Assembly: GCF_016595215.1 (NCBI RefSeq)
Contig: NZ_JAENHK010000010.1
Location: 957,136 to 1,021,135 of the forward strand
Direction: 5' to 3'
DNA from: Chryseobacterium paridis
Lineage (GTDB): Bacteria > Bacteroidota > Bacteroidia > Flavobacteriales > Weeksellaceae
DNA length: 64,000 bases
A program made the position numbers and the translations under genes. The notes under the pieces are model-generated. The model ran no database searches, was not told where the DNA came from, and saw only the letters and a list, made by a program, of their open reading frames with translations. Each line of letters starts with the position of its first letter. The first letter of the stretch is position 1. Shown one piece after another: positions 9,198 through 17,463 of this stretch.

Positions 9198-9617
9198 CTA
9201 ATTCAATTCTTCAACTTTAGCAAGTACAAATTCAGATATTTTAGTATTATATTCTGATGTTAATTTTATAAAATTACGATCGGTTTCTAAAATTCTGTTC
9301 ACCATTACCTCACCTAGCTTAACAGGATATTTCTCATCAGATTTACCGATGACAGTCACCTTATAGCTACAATCATCAACAAAATCTATACGTGATTTTA
9401 CATAATCTTTACCATCGTTATAATATTCTGTCTGCACATTATCCTGTACCACCATCACCCATTTATCAACAGGGATATCTACACGTAAAAATTTTCCTGT
9501 CTTAATATTTTGGCATTTAGCAGGGTTATCTGATGTTAAAAACATGTTTTGCTGAGATTTTACCAGAGAAAAACTCAAGCATAGCATTACGAATAATACA
9601 GTGTTAAGATGCTTCAT
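9198..9617 (-). CDS. Hypothetical secreted protein
   Basis: A 139-residue protein with a signal peptide (MKHLNTVLFVMLCLSFSLVKSQ). The mature part has a short ordered beta-like pattern, two Cys (about positions 35 and 82), and no motif I recognise. Its start overlaps the end of the upstream membrane protein gene by 14 bases, so the two are co-translated or at least co-transcribed. It is probably periplasmic or surface located. Confidence 0.75.
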   Translation of the reverse strand: MKHLNTVLFVMLCLSFSLVKSQQNMFLTSDNPAKCQNIKTGKFLRVDIPVDKWVMVVQDNVQTEYYNDGKDYVKSRIDFVDDCSYKVTVIGKSDEKYPVKLGEVMVNRILETDRNFIKLTSEYNTKISEFVLAKVEELN

Positions 9618-9999
9618 ATTTTTGTTGTGTTTTTATTATCAATAATAAGAAAGCTCCCAAAAATTCAATAATCCAGCCCCATTTTAGCTTTACTATGCCC
9701 GCAAAGGTTTCCCTCCAGTTCTTAAAAGGCAGAAAACTGAAATAATCTAAAGATTGAAGCTTAACAGCCACCAACGTAAAGATGAACAATATAATTAGCA
9801 AACCTCCAATAATTCGTACCATTTTTGATCGATTATTAAGTACTCCAAACAGTGCACAAGCCGAAAGAATCCAACACGTTATTGCTAAATAATGATCTAA
9901 CTTCCAGTAATTCCAATTTCCGATAATAGGTACATGAACCAATGGTAAAAAGCTTCCCATAATTACTAATAGCACTCCTATTAACTGAATATTTTTCAT
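9604..9999 (-). CDS. Hypothetical four-helix membrane protein
   Basis: From ATG at 9999 (MKNIQLIGVLLVIMGSFLP) the 131-residue product has four hydrophobic segments with short loops. I use this start because the longer reading frame would run through a terminator at 10022-10053. It overlaps the next gene by 14 bases. No family is recognised. Confidence 0.72.
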   Translation of the reverse strand: MKNIQLIGVLLVIMGSFLPLVHVPIIGNWNYWKLDHYLAITCWILSACALFGVLNNRSKMVRIIGGLLIILFIFTLVAVKLQSLDYFSFLPFKNWRETFAGIVKLKWGWIIEFLGAFLLLIIKTQQKYEAS

Positions 10000-10021
10000 A
10001 ATTCTTAAAATGCCAAAATAC

Positions 10022-10053
10022 AAAAAAAAACACACTTTAAATCAGTGTGTTTT
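10022..10053 (-). terminator. Terminator after the 10148-11242 gene
   Basis: Stem AACACACT/AGTGTGTT followed by a run of nine T on the minus strand, about 95 bases past the stop. It supports the downstream gene starting at 9999. Confidence 0.75.
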
Positions 10054-10147
10054 AAAAACATATTTTTCAAACGTAAGCATTATTAGTCGCTAAAAACCTA
10101 TTGAAAAATTATCAATTTAACAATAAAAAACAAATTTATCTATTTAA

Positions 10148-11242
10148 TCAAAAATTAATATTGGCAATTTCAATTCCAATTTGTAATCCATATTTATTCC
10201 TTAACCTGGCATCATTGTTAAAAATGGGAGTAAAATCTTTTTGTATAAATAAATTGATTCCCGCGTAGCTAATCCCAAACTTTCCACCGAAAATAAAAGT
10301 ATTAACACCTTGCATTGCTCTTTCTCTTTCTACAATCCGTTTTGAGTTTTCTGTTGAAAACCTATTGTATATTACACTTCCAACTTTCACACCTCCATAA
10401 ATACCTGCAATGATACTCAACTCTTTTTTCCTGCTATCAAGATACTTAACACCCTCATATTCTATATATTTAGGATTTAAAACAAATCTAAAGTCAACAG
10501 GAACAAAAAGATAAGAATTAGTAAGGGCTGTTTCTTTTAAATTTCCTCTTGTAAAATCTTCAATGAATAAAGTTTTGTTTTCCTGTGTAAATACCTTACC
10601 GTATTTTGGTACAAACCGATCCATTCTTACACCAAGACCTACTCTATAAAAAAAAGGACTTGTAAAACTTCCAATCTGATCCTCGTATCTCAATGTGTAG
10701 CTTGAAGAATTGACAATCGTATTTTTTACGTCAGAATCTTTATCATAAAATTTAAACGGTTTATCTTTAGGAGTAAGCGTAGTTCCCGTCAGGTTTATAG
10801 AAAATTCTAATGTATGCAGATAATCTTTGGGTGTCTTTTTGTTTTTGTTGAGCCTTACTTTAATACCATCGAATCCGAACTGCATTTCATTTTTATTCGC
10901 ATTTAAAGTATCTGGCTTTTGCAAAACTGAGTTTTTCACCATTTCCTTTGTCGCATTTTCCAGTTCAGATTGTTGTGTACTTACTTTTTCATTGATAATC
11001 TGTTCATACTTTACGGCTATTTCTATTCTCTTTTTCTTCTTTTCCTCAGAGGTAATTTTATTTTCTTTAAAATCTTTATCAACGATATCAAGTTCTGTGT
11101 TCATATTAGATTTTTCAGAAACTACAATGCTATCGATTTTTTTTGAATAAATTTTCATCTGGGACTCCATTGGTGGATTCTCTTGTGCAAAACTATAAGA
11201 AAAAGCCAGTACAGCAGCCAGTAAAGTAATTTTGTTTTTCAT
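10148..11242 (-). CDS. Secreted protein with coiled-coil-like N-terminus and beta-barrel-like C-terminus
   Basis: A 364-residue protein with signal peptide MKNKITLLAAVLAFSYSFAQ. Residues about 25-110 are highly charged (Lys/Glu-rich, helical). From about 120 to the end, alternating hydrophobic/polar strands end in a terminal Phe (EIANINF), as in outer-membrane beta-barrels. It is the third gene after an ECF sigma factor and a membrane-anchored protein, 81 bases downstream, and may be part of that operon. The function is not recognised. Confidence 0.75.
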   Translation of the reverse strand: MKNKITLLAAVLAFSYSFAQENPPMESQMKIYSKKIDSIVVSEKSNMNTELDIVDKDFKENKITSEEKKKKRIEIAVKYEQIINEKVSTQQSELENATKEMVKNSVLQKPDTLNANKNEMQFGFDGIKVRLNKNKKTPKDYLHTLEFSINLTGTTLTPKDKPFKFYDKDSDVKNTIVNSSSYTLRYEDQIGSFTSPFFYRVGLGVRMDRFVPKYGKVFTQENKTLFIEDFTRGNLKETALTNSYLFVPVDFRFVLNPKYIEYEGVKYLDSRKKELSIIAGIYGGVKVGSVIYNRFSTENSKRIVERERAMQGVNTFIFGGKFGISYAGINLFIQKDFTPIFNNDARLRNKYGLQIGIEIANINF

Positions 11243-11323
11243 AGTATATAATGGTATTTTTTAGACAATATTTTACCTCTGTTCTATTGTAAGAACAGTA
11301 TTTCGTATTAAAAATTTTAGAAA

Positions 11324-12040
11324 TTATTTAGTATCGGAAGAGTCTGAAAACACAGTCATTCCAAGTATTTTAAAAGAATTGGGACCTTTAATTTTGATCT
11401 TCTCCATATCCACTACGCCCATTTTTTTATTTCCGTTATGATTCTCCTCACGGGTTTTATCAATTTCTCTTCCCAATAGCAAATCATCCGCATCTATATA
11501 ACTAGCCTTTTTCTTTGCTGCAATCATAGTTGGCTTTTCAACAATCTGATCATTATTTTTTTCCTGCACATGAGAAACATTAGCAAGGTCCTCTTTGATT
11601 ATTTCTTCTTCATTTACAGGAATTGTATGGGACAATTTCAGATCTTTCCGGTAAGTTTTAATGATATCTTTTTCAGGTCCAGTCGCATTATCACTTTTTT
11701 CATTCAATGCAGTTATTTTATTTTTATTTTGCACTTTTTCTGAAGCTAATTGTTCACTTTCATTAGCCTGTTTTTTGGGAAGTAAGGTTTTTTCTGATGT
11801 ATCATTTTTTGTAACTACCCTATTATCCTTAGCCGGTTTTGAGTCCAAATAAAGGTATCCTCCAAAAGAAATCAAGAGCAACACAACTGCAGCATATTTC
11901 CACCACTGAAAAGGCTGTTTTAAAGGCAAATCAGTCGCTTCTTCCAATCTATGGTCTATTCTATCCCAAAGATCATTGGAAGGCTTTATTTCTATACTTT
12001 CGTAATCAGATTTTAATTGTTTCAGTATTTCTTTTCTCAT
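11324..12040 (-). CDS. Single-pass membrane protein, candidate anti-sigma factor
   Basis: From ATG at 12040 (MRKEILKQLKSDYES) the 238-residue protein has a short cytoplasmic part with an NDLWDRIDHRLEE helix, one membrane segment near residues 50-68 (WWKYAAVVLLLISFGGYLYL) and a long charged periplasmic tail. This is the usual topology of anti-sigma proteins paired with ECF sigma factors. It overlaps the sigma gene by 35 bases, which strongly suggests a functional pair. There is no HxxxCxxC zinc motif, so it is not a ZAS-type anti-sigma factor. The anti-sigma role is inferred from position and topology. Confidence 0.7.
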   Translation of the reverse strand: MRKEILKQLKSDYESIEIKPSNDLWDRIDHRLEEATDLPLKQPFQWWKYAAVVLLLISFGGYLYLDSKPAKDNRVVTKNDTSEKTLLPKKQANESEQLASEKVQNKNKITALNEKSDNATGPEKDIIKTYRKDLKLSHTIPVNEEEIIKEDLANVSHVQEKNNDQIVEKPTMIAAKKKASYIDADDLLLGREIDKTREENHNGNKKMGVVDMEKIKIKGPNSFKILGMTVFSDSSDTK

Positions 12041-12560
12041 TTTCTTTTGTTTTAAAAAATTCAACAAGCCATTTTTTTGCTTTGTTTAATTGGCTCTTAC
12101 TTGTTCCTTCAGAGATATTCAGCATTTCCGCAATCTCCTGATGTTTTTTCTCTTCAAAAACATACAGATTAAAGATAATCCTGTAGCCAGGTGGCATTTT
12201 AGAAAATATTTCTTCAAGATTAATTTCTTCCAATCCTTCTTCGAAATTCTCATCAGAAAAATCGTCCGCAATTTCTATATCTACATACAAAACATTTTTT
12301 GTCTTCCGTACAAAGCTTATAGAATCATTTATTACAATTTTTCTTAACCAAAATGGAAAGCTCTTAGAGTCTCTACATTCATCTAACTTTGTAAAACATT
12401 TTAAAAATGCATTTAACAATATATCTTCTGCATCATGAATATTATTGGTATATGAATTAGCTATAGCCAACATCCTACCAGAGAAAGCTTCATAAAGAGC
12501 CTTTTGAGCTCTTCTATCTTTCTTTTTAGCAAGTGTAAAGTTTTCTTCTAAATTCCTCAT
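12006..12560 (-). CDS. ECF-type RNA polymerase sigma factor
   Basis: A 184-residue sigma-70 family protein with region 2 (residues about 10-80: AEDILLNAFLKCFTKLDE, FPFWLRKIVINDSI) and region 4 (about 125-165: MPPGYRIIFNLYVFEEKKHQE, then LNISEGTSKSQLNKAKKWL). It lacks regions 1 and 3, as ECF factors do. It would direct RNA polymerase to a small regulon under control of the overlapping membrane protein. A GGCAACC-N15-CGTCTTA element just upstream looks like an autoregulated promoter. Confidence 0.92.
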   Translation of the reverse strand: MRNLEENFTLAKKKDRRAQKALYEAFSGRMLAIANSYTNNIHDAEDILLNAFLKCFTKLDECRDSKSFPFWLRKIVINDSISFVRKTKNVLYVDIEIADDFSDENFEEGLEEINLEEIFSKMPPGYRIIFNLYVFEEKKHQEIAEMLNISEGTSKSQLNKAKKWLVEFFKTKENEKRNTETIKI

Positions 12561-12577
12561 GAATTAGTTTCTATATG

Positions 12578-12606
12578 TAAGACGATAAAAATTACAAAAG
12601 GTTGCC
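12578..12606 (-). promoter_or_regulatory. Candidate ECF promoter of the sigma factor gene
   Basis: On the minus strand GGCAACC (12606-12600), 15 bases, then CGTCTTA (12584-12578), 18 bases before the sigma ATG. The AAC core at -35 and CGTC core at -10 are typical of ECF promoters. The same pair with the same spacing occurs at 18577-18605. Confidence 0.6.
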
Positions 12607-12619
12607 TTAAAAATAAAAA

Positions 12620-12648
12620 AAATGCACTTTATTTTCTAAAGTGCATTT
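12620..12648 (-). terminator. Terminator after the nucleoside permease
   Basis: Stem AAATGCACTTT/AAAGTGCATTT with a 7-base loop, 28 bases past the stop at 12676. Confidence 0.8.
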
Positions 12649-12675
12649 AATATATTGATAATATGATAAATAAAG

Positions 12676-14058
12676 TTAATGATTTACATTCGCAAGTTCT
12701 TTAGGATCATGCTTATGTTTAAACAAAAGAGCAAACAATATGGCAAGTATCAATGCATAAGCTGCAAAAGACAACCAGATCTGTTGCCAATCTTTTACCA
12801 TTACAATGGAAGATAAAGTTCCGTCAGAATTTACGGCTGCATTAAAAGAGTTCTTAAGAATTCCTAAAAAAGTCGGATTATCTGGTGTTGTTTCTAAGTA
12901 GGCAGATAAATCTGAAGCATTAGTAAATTTACGCGTGAAGAACTTATCAATAGCCCAACCAGCCATATAACTTCCAAAAACAGCTCCAAAACCATTCGTC
13001 ATCATCATAAACAGACCTTGCGCAGAAGAACGAACCTTCTTGTCTGTCGTTGTTTCCACAAAAAGAGAACCAGAGATATTAAAGAAATCAAATGCCATTC
13101 CGTAGACAATACAGGAAAGAATGATTAAAGCTAATCCATATCCGTCCGGAACACCATATGCAAAAAATCCAAACCTTAAAACCCATGCTAACATCGACAT
13201 CAGCATCACTTTTTTAATTCCAAATTTTTTCAAAAAGAAAGGAATGGCAAGAATAAATAGAGTTTCTGAAACCTGGGAGATCGACATAATAATAGTTGAT
13301 CTCTGTACTACAAAAGAATCTGCATATTTTGGAAAATGGGCAAACTCGCTTAGGAAAACATCACCATATGCATTTGTTAATTGTAACGCAGCCCCCAAAA
13401 GCATCGAGAATAAAAAGAACAATGCTATTTTATAGTTCGCAAAAAGTTTAAATGCATTCAAACCCAGCTGTTCTGACAAAGGCGCATTTTTATCAATTAA
13501 TTTCTGCGGTGGACATTTTGGTAAAGTCAATGCATAGATCCCCAGAAAAATAGCTACAACTCCACCAATATAAAATTGTCCTTCCGTAGCTTTATTTCCC
13601 GTAAGGTTAGTAATCCACATTGCTACAATAAAGCCAATTGTTCCCCATACACGAATAGGAGGAAAATCTTTTACGACATCCAGATTACTATTCTTTAATA
13701 TAGTGTAGGAAATAGAGTTGGCCAGAGCAATTGTGGGCATATAAAAACACATAGCAGCAAGCATTACATAAAAGAAAGAATTAGGGTCTCCTGTATGTGG
13801 TAAAATAAATAAAACAATACCGTAAAGAATTTGCAAAGCCGAAAATATACGTTCCGCATTAACCCATCGGTCGGCTATAATTCCTGTAATGGTAGGCATA
13901 AATATAGAAGCAATCCCCATTGTGCCGAAAACGGCTCCAAACTGAGCCCCTTCCCAATGTTTTGTGCCGAACCAAAAATTAGCCATCGTAATCAGCCATG
14001 CTCCCCAAACAAAAAACTGCAGAAAGCTGAGGATGGTAAGTCGTAATTTTAAATTCAT
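12676..14058 (-). CDS. Nucleoside:H+ symporter-like MFS permease (NupG type)
   Basis: A 460-residue protein with 12 hydrophobic helices. The opening LSFLQFFVWGAWLITMANFWF and the following GIIADRWVNAERIF resemble the NupG/XapB branch of the MFS, which imports nucleosides with protons. The central PPIRVWGTIGFIVAMW and the late SSAQGLFMMMTNGFGAVFGS are also typical. It follows the DUF151 gene by 22 bases and is probably in the same operon. The exact substrate is inferred from family only. Confidence 0.83.
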   Translation of the reverse strand: MNLKLRLTILSFLQFFVWGAWLITMANFWFGTKHWEGAQFGAVFGTMGIASIFMPTITGIIADRWVNAERIFSALQILYGIVLFILPHTGDPNSFFYVMLAAMCFYMPTIALANSISYTILKNSNLDVVKDFPPIRVWGTIGFIVAMWITNLTGNKATEGQFYIGGVVAIFLGIYALTLPKCPPQKLIDKNAPLSEQLGLNAFKLFANYKIALFFLFSMLLGAALQLTNAYGDVFLSEFAHFPKYADSFVVQRSTIIMSISQVSETLFILAIPFFLKKFGIKKVMLMSMLAWVLRFGFFAYGVPDGYGLALIILSCIVYGMAFDFFNISGSLFVETTTDKKVRSSAQGLFMMMTNGFGAVFGSYMAGWAIDKFFTRKFTNASDLSAYLETTPDNPTFLGILKNSFNAAVNSDGTLSSIVMVKDWQQIWLSFAAYALILAILFALLFKHKHDPKELANVNH

Positions 14059-14080
14059 AGTTTAATTATAAATATCTCTT

Positions 14081-14680
14081 TTAGTCAATTTTCTTTTTCC
14101 TCCTTTTGATTTCTTCCTGAATCTCCAAGGCAGTATCATAGTCTTCTTCTTTTACGGCATCCTCCAATAATTTCTGAAGCTCTTCCATAGAAAGAGATCT
14201 TAAATTATCTTCTGTCTGAACGGTTTCAGAAAATGATTGTTCTTCTTTGGAAACATCTTCCAATTCTAAAAGGATTCCTGCTTCATTTAAGACTTGTTGA
14301 GTTGTAAAAATAGGTGCATCAAATCGTACTGCCATAGCAACAGCATCAGAAGTTCTGGCATCCAAAATCAATTCTTCTTCTGTTACTTTATTTTTGAAGT
14401 TGATATTTGAAAAGAAAACTCCATCTACGATCTGATAAATAATGACCGAAACTAATTCATAATTCGCTGAAACTATAAATTTTGTAAATAAATCGTGTGT
14501 AAGAGGACGTGGCGGGTGAATATCTTTCTCCAGACCAAGAGAAATGGATTGGGCTTCGAAATTTCCTATAACAACAGGTAATTTTATGTGTGTTTCTTCA
14601 TGTTCCAATAACAAAGCGTACGCCCCTGATTGGGTCTGGCTGTACGATATTCCTCGAATAATTAGCTGTTTATAATCCAT
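14081..14680 (-). CDS. Bifunctional nuclease-domain (DUF151) protein with UVR motif
   Basis: A 199-residue protein. The N-terminal 135 residues are the BFN/DUF151 domain (SGAYALLLEHEETHIKLPVV, then LDARTSDAVAMAVR). The C-terminal part (about 160-195) is a UvrB/UvrC-like helix pair (LEDAVKEEDYDTALEIQEE). Proteins with this pairing are common in Bacteroidota; plant homologues were reported to have nuclease activity, but the bacterial role is unclear. A TANNTTTG promoter ends only six bases before the ATG, so the mRNA is probably leaderless. It heads an operon with the nucleoside permease. Confidence 0.88.
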   Translation of the reverse strand: MDYKQLIIRGISYSQTQSGAYALLLEHEETHIKLPVVIGNFEAQSISLGLEKDIHPPRPLTHDLFTKFIVSANYELVSVIIYQIVDGVFFSNINFKNKVTEEELILDARTSDAVAMAVRFDAPIFTTQQVLNEAGILLELEDVSKEEQSFSETVQTEDNLRSLSMEELQKLLEDAVKEEDYDTALEIQEEIKRRKKKID

Positions 14681-14685
14681 AACTA

Positions 14686-14693
14686 CAAAGATA
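14686..14693 (-). promoter_or_regulatory. TANNTTTG promoter giving a leaderless DUF151 mRNA
   Basis: The minus strand reads TATCTTTG; its last base is six positions before the ATG at 14680. With the usual start a few bases downstream, transcription would begin at or next to the ATG. Confidence 0.6.
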
Positions 14694-14731
14694 AATTAAT
14701 TTTTTATTGTAGGTTTTACTTTTTAGACAAA

Positions 14732-14767
14732 AATAAAAGCTCGGATAAGCCCGAACTTTTATTTTTT
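14732..14767 (-). terminator. Terminator after etfA
   Basis: GC-containing stem (GCTCGG/CCCGAAC with one bulge) flanked by A/T runs, 22 bases past the stop at 14789. Confidence 0.75.
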
Positions 14768-14788
14768 TATTTGTTATAAAACTAAATT

Positions 14789-15736
14789 TTATCCTTTAAT
14801 AGCTTTAATTTTCTCTGTTAGTGCAGGAATAATCTGGAAAGCATCTCCTACTACTCCATAATCAGCAGATTTGAAGAAAGGAGCTTCAGGATCACTGTTA
14901 ATTACAACAATAGTTTTAGAAGAGTTTACTCCAGCTAAATGCTGAATTGCCCCCGAAATACCTACTGCAATGTAAAGATTAGGTGAAATCGCTTTACCAG
15001 TCTGTCCTACGTGTTCTGTATGAGGTCTCCAACCGATATCAGAAACTGGCTTAGAACAAGCTGTAGCAGCTCCCAGAACGTTAGCTAAATCTTCAATCAT
15101 TCCCCAGTTTTCAGGACCTTTCATTCCTCTACCAGCAGAAACTACCACTTCAGCTTCCTTAAGATCTAATTTACCAGAGCTTTGTTCGTGAGAAACTACT
15201 TTAGTATCTTCATTAACTACAGATAGATTTTTTACTTCTTCAGAACCGGAAACTGCATTTTCTTTAACACCAAAAGCATTTTGAGAAACAGTAATGATCA
15301 CTCCCGTTCCTTCAGCTTTAGCATGCATAAATCCTTTTCCTGAAAACGCTCTTCTTTTCACCTGGAATGGAGAAAGACTCTCAGGAGCAGCCAATACGTT
15401 TGTAATCAAAGAATAGTTCTTCATTACAGCCAACATCGGTGCTACAGAAGAAGCGTCTGTAGTATGTGGGAAAACAATAATATTTCCATCAGCTACTTCA
15501 CTTACTGCTTGTGCAAATGCTTTTGCTGAAAAGTTCTTAAGGCCTTCATCCTTAATATTAATAACATTTGATGCTCCATATTTGTATAATAAATCTGAAG
15601 AATCAGTAGGGTTTACAGAGATTGCGGTAACGGTATCACCAGCTTGATCAGCTACTGCCTTAGCATAAGAAACTGCTTCTAAGGCTGCTTTTTTGTAAAC
15701 TCCATTTATATTTTCTGCGTATACGAATACTGCCAT
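14789..15736 (-). CDS. etfA: Electron transfer flavoprotein, alpha subunit
   Basis: A 315-residue protein. The C-terminal FAD-binding domain carries VVSAGRGMKGPENWGM and the signature LYIAVGISGAIQHLAG, ending with a DAFQIIPALTEKI helix. Together with EtfB it forms a heterodimer that takes electrons from acyl-CoA and other dehydrogenases and passes them to the quinone pool. It follows etfB by 43 bases in the same direction. Confidence 0.96.
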   Translation of the reverse strand: MAVFVYAENINGVYKKAALEAVSYAKAVADQAGDTVTAISVNPTDSSDLLYKYGASNVINIKDEGLKNFSAKAFAQAVSEVADGNIIVFPHTTDASSVAPMLAVMKNYSLITNVLAAPESLSPFQVKRRAFSGKGFMHAKAEGTGVIITVSQNAFGVKENAVSGSEEVKNLSVVNEDTKVVSHEQSSGKLDLKEAEVVVSAGRGMKGPENWGMIEDLANVLGAATACSKPVSDIGWRPHTEHVGQTGKAISPNLYIAVGISGAIQHLAGVNSSKTIVVINSDPEAPFFKSADYGVVGDAFQIIPALTEKIKAIKG

Positions 15737-15779
15737 TTTTTTAAATTTAAAGATTAAAAAATTTAATGATTGAAAGAGA

Positions 15780-16526
15780 TTATATTACTTTAGCCTCTTC
15801 ATGAAGTAATCTTACCAATTCATCCAGATTATCAGGAGAAACCATTTTCACAGCAGCTCTTGGAGGAACGCTGTCATAAGAAACTCCCTGAACTTTTACT
15901 TCTGAAGAAGTAGGCTCAACAACTTGTAAAGGTTTTGTTCTTGCAGACATGATCCCTCTCATATTAGGAATAATCAAATCCTTTTCATCTACCAATCCTT
16001 TTTGACCCGCAATAACAGCAGGAAGCTTTACAGAAATAGTTTCTTTACCTCCTTCAATTTCTCTTACAGCAGTCGCTTCACTTCCGTTTACATCTAAACC
16101 TACAGATGCATTTACAAATGGCTGATTTAATAACTGAGCTACCATTCCAGGCACAGAACCTCCATTATAATCAATAGATTCTTTACCACAAAGGATAAGA
16201 TCATATCCTCCATTCTGAGCAACAGCTGCAATCTCTTTCGCTGTAGAATAACTATCTTTTGGCTCAAGGTTTACTCTTACCGCATCATTTGCACCAATTG
16301 CTAATGCTTTTCTTATTACAGGCTCTGTAGCAGTATCTCCTACATTAATTACTGTAACTGTAGCTCCTTGAGACTCCTGAAGTTTAACCGCTTTTGTTAA
16401 CGCAAATTCATCTAATGGATTAATTACCCATTGAATTCCATTTTTGTCGAAAGCAGATTTATCTGCTGTAAAGTTAATTTTGGAAGTAGTATCCGGAACA
16501 CTACTAATACAAACTAATATTTTCAT
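15780..16526 (-). CDS. etfB: Electron transfer flavoprotein, beta subunit
   Basis: A 248-residue protein beginning MKILVCISSVPDTTSKI, with the AMP-binding region VTVINVGD and LILCGKESIDYNGGSVPGM, and a C-terminal AGQKGLVDEKD, NMRGIMSARTKPL recognition loop. It is the first gene of the etfBA operon. Two short perfect palindromes lie in the 150 bases upstream and may matter for control or for termination of the neighbouring SDR. Confidence 0.96.
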   Translation of the reverse strand: MKILVCISSVPDTTSKINFTADKSAFDKNGIQWVINPLDEFALTKAVKLQESQGATVTVINVGDTATEPVIRKALAIGANDAVRVNLEPKDSYSTAKEIAAVAQNGGYDLILCGKESIDYNGGSVPGMVAQLLNQPFVNASVGLDVNGSEATAVREIEGGKETISVKLPAVIAGQKGLVDEKDLIIPNMRGIMSARTKPLQVVEPTSSEVKVQGVSYDSVPPRAAVKMVSPDNLDELVRLLHEEAKVI

Positions 16527-16624
16527 GTGTACTATTTTATTTTTCTCTTTTTATTGCATAAACGTTTTACACGATTACGCAGAGATTTTGTTTGATTAAT
16601 TTCTGTAAATATAAATAAAAAATA

Positions 16625-16642
16625 TATTATGCATGCATAATA
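16625..16642. promoter_or_regulatory. 18-bp perfect palindrome upstream of etfB
   Basis: The palindrome TATTATGCATGCATAATA is about 100 bases before the etfB start and 35 bases after the SDR stop. It could be an operator. On the minus strand it is followed by ATATTTTTTATTT, so it could also help end SDR transcription. Confidence 0.4.
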
Positions 16643-16660
16643 CTTATGATTTTATTATTC

Positions 16661-16677
16661 AATACATTAAATGTATT
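16661..16677 (-). terminator. Short palindrome at the SDR stop codon
   Basis: AATACATT-A-AATGTATT touches the stop codon at 16677-16679. It is AT-only and has no T run directly after, so it is a weak terminator at best. Confidence 0.3.
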
Positions 16678-17384
16678 TACTTAGCTGGTTTTGTCGCCCT
16701 AAACTCTATCTTACTCGGTAAAACCCTTGGATTCATTTTCAAAATATCCAATACCAAATTCCCCATATCTTCAGGTTGAATTTTCCATTCATCCTTTTCA
16801 GAAACCACATTTCCATTGAAGTTTGTTGCTACAGATCCTGGCATAATCACTGTTGCTTTAATGTTGTATTTTCTCAAGTCAATCATGGCTGCTTGTGTAA
16901 AGCCTACCACTCCAAATTTCGAAGCATTATAACCTGTCCCGTTTTCAAAGAAGTTAGCACCCGCCAGACTTGAAATCGTAATGTAATAACCTTCTGTTTT
17001 CTTCAACTCACCTACCGATGCTTTTAACGTATAAAAAACACCAGTTAAATTAGTTTCTATCATAGTATTCCACTCTTCGGAAGTTAACTCATCCACAGGC
17101 TTAAATACAGCTAATCCGGCATTCGCAATAACGAAATCTAATTTTCCGAATTTTTCTACAATATATTTAATAGCCTCTTCTTCACTTTCAAGACTTCTTA
17201 CGTCAGAAACAATTCCCAAAACCTGATTGGAATATTGTAACAATTCTTTCTCAGCTGCCATTACATCCTCTCTCTTTCTCCCTGAAAAAGCAACTGACAC
17301 TCCATTTTCCAGTAAAATCTTAGCAATTCCAAAACCAATCCCTTTGGTTCCTCCTGTTATATAGGCTACTTTATTTTCAATCAT
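16677..17384 (-). CDS. Short-chain dehydrogenase/reductase (SDR)
   Basis: From ATG at 17384 (MIENKVAYITGGTKGIGFG) the 235-residue protein has the SDR cofactor loop TGGTKGIG, the NAG motif (FVIANAGLAVF), catalytic Ser (TISSLAG) and YNASK. The length and order are those of 3-oxoacyl-ACP reductase-like SDRs. It would use NAD(P)H on an unknown substrate. The upstream extension of the reading frame crosses a terminator palindrome at 17415-17438 and is not coding. Confidence 0.88.
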   Translation of the reverse strand: MIENKVAYITGGTKGIGFGIAKILLENGVSVAFSGRKREDVMAAEKELLQYSNQVLGIVSDVRSLESEEEAIKYIVEKFGKLDFVIANAGLAVFKPVDELTSEEWNTMIETNLTGVFYTLKASVGELKKTEGYYITISSLAGANFFENGTGYNASKFGVVGFTQAAMIDLRKYNIKATVIMPGSVATNFNGNVVSEKDEWKIQPEDMGNLVLDILKMNPRVLPSKIEFRATKPAK

Positions 17385-17409
17385 ACGTTTTACTTTAATT
17401 TCTCTAAAA

Positions 17410-17440
17410 TAAATAAAACGCTTCAATTGAAGCGTTTTAT
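17410..17440 (-). terminator. Perfect-palindrome terminator after the 343-aa T9SS gene
   Basis: A 24-bp palindrome (17415-17438) with core GCTTCAATTGAAGC, 26 bases past the stop at 17464. It closely resembles the terminator of the paralogous gene at 18983-19002, with paired base changes. Confidence 0.75.
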
Positions 17441-17463
17441 ATGTACAAAGATTTATCAGTAAT

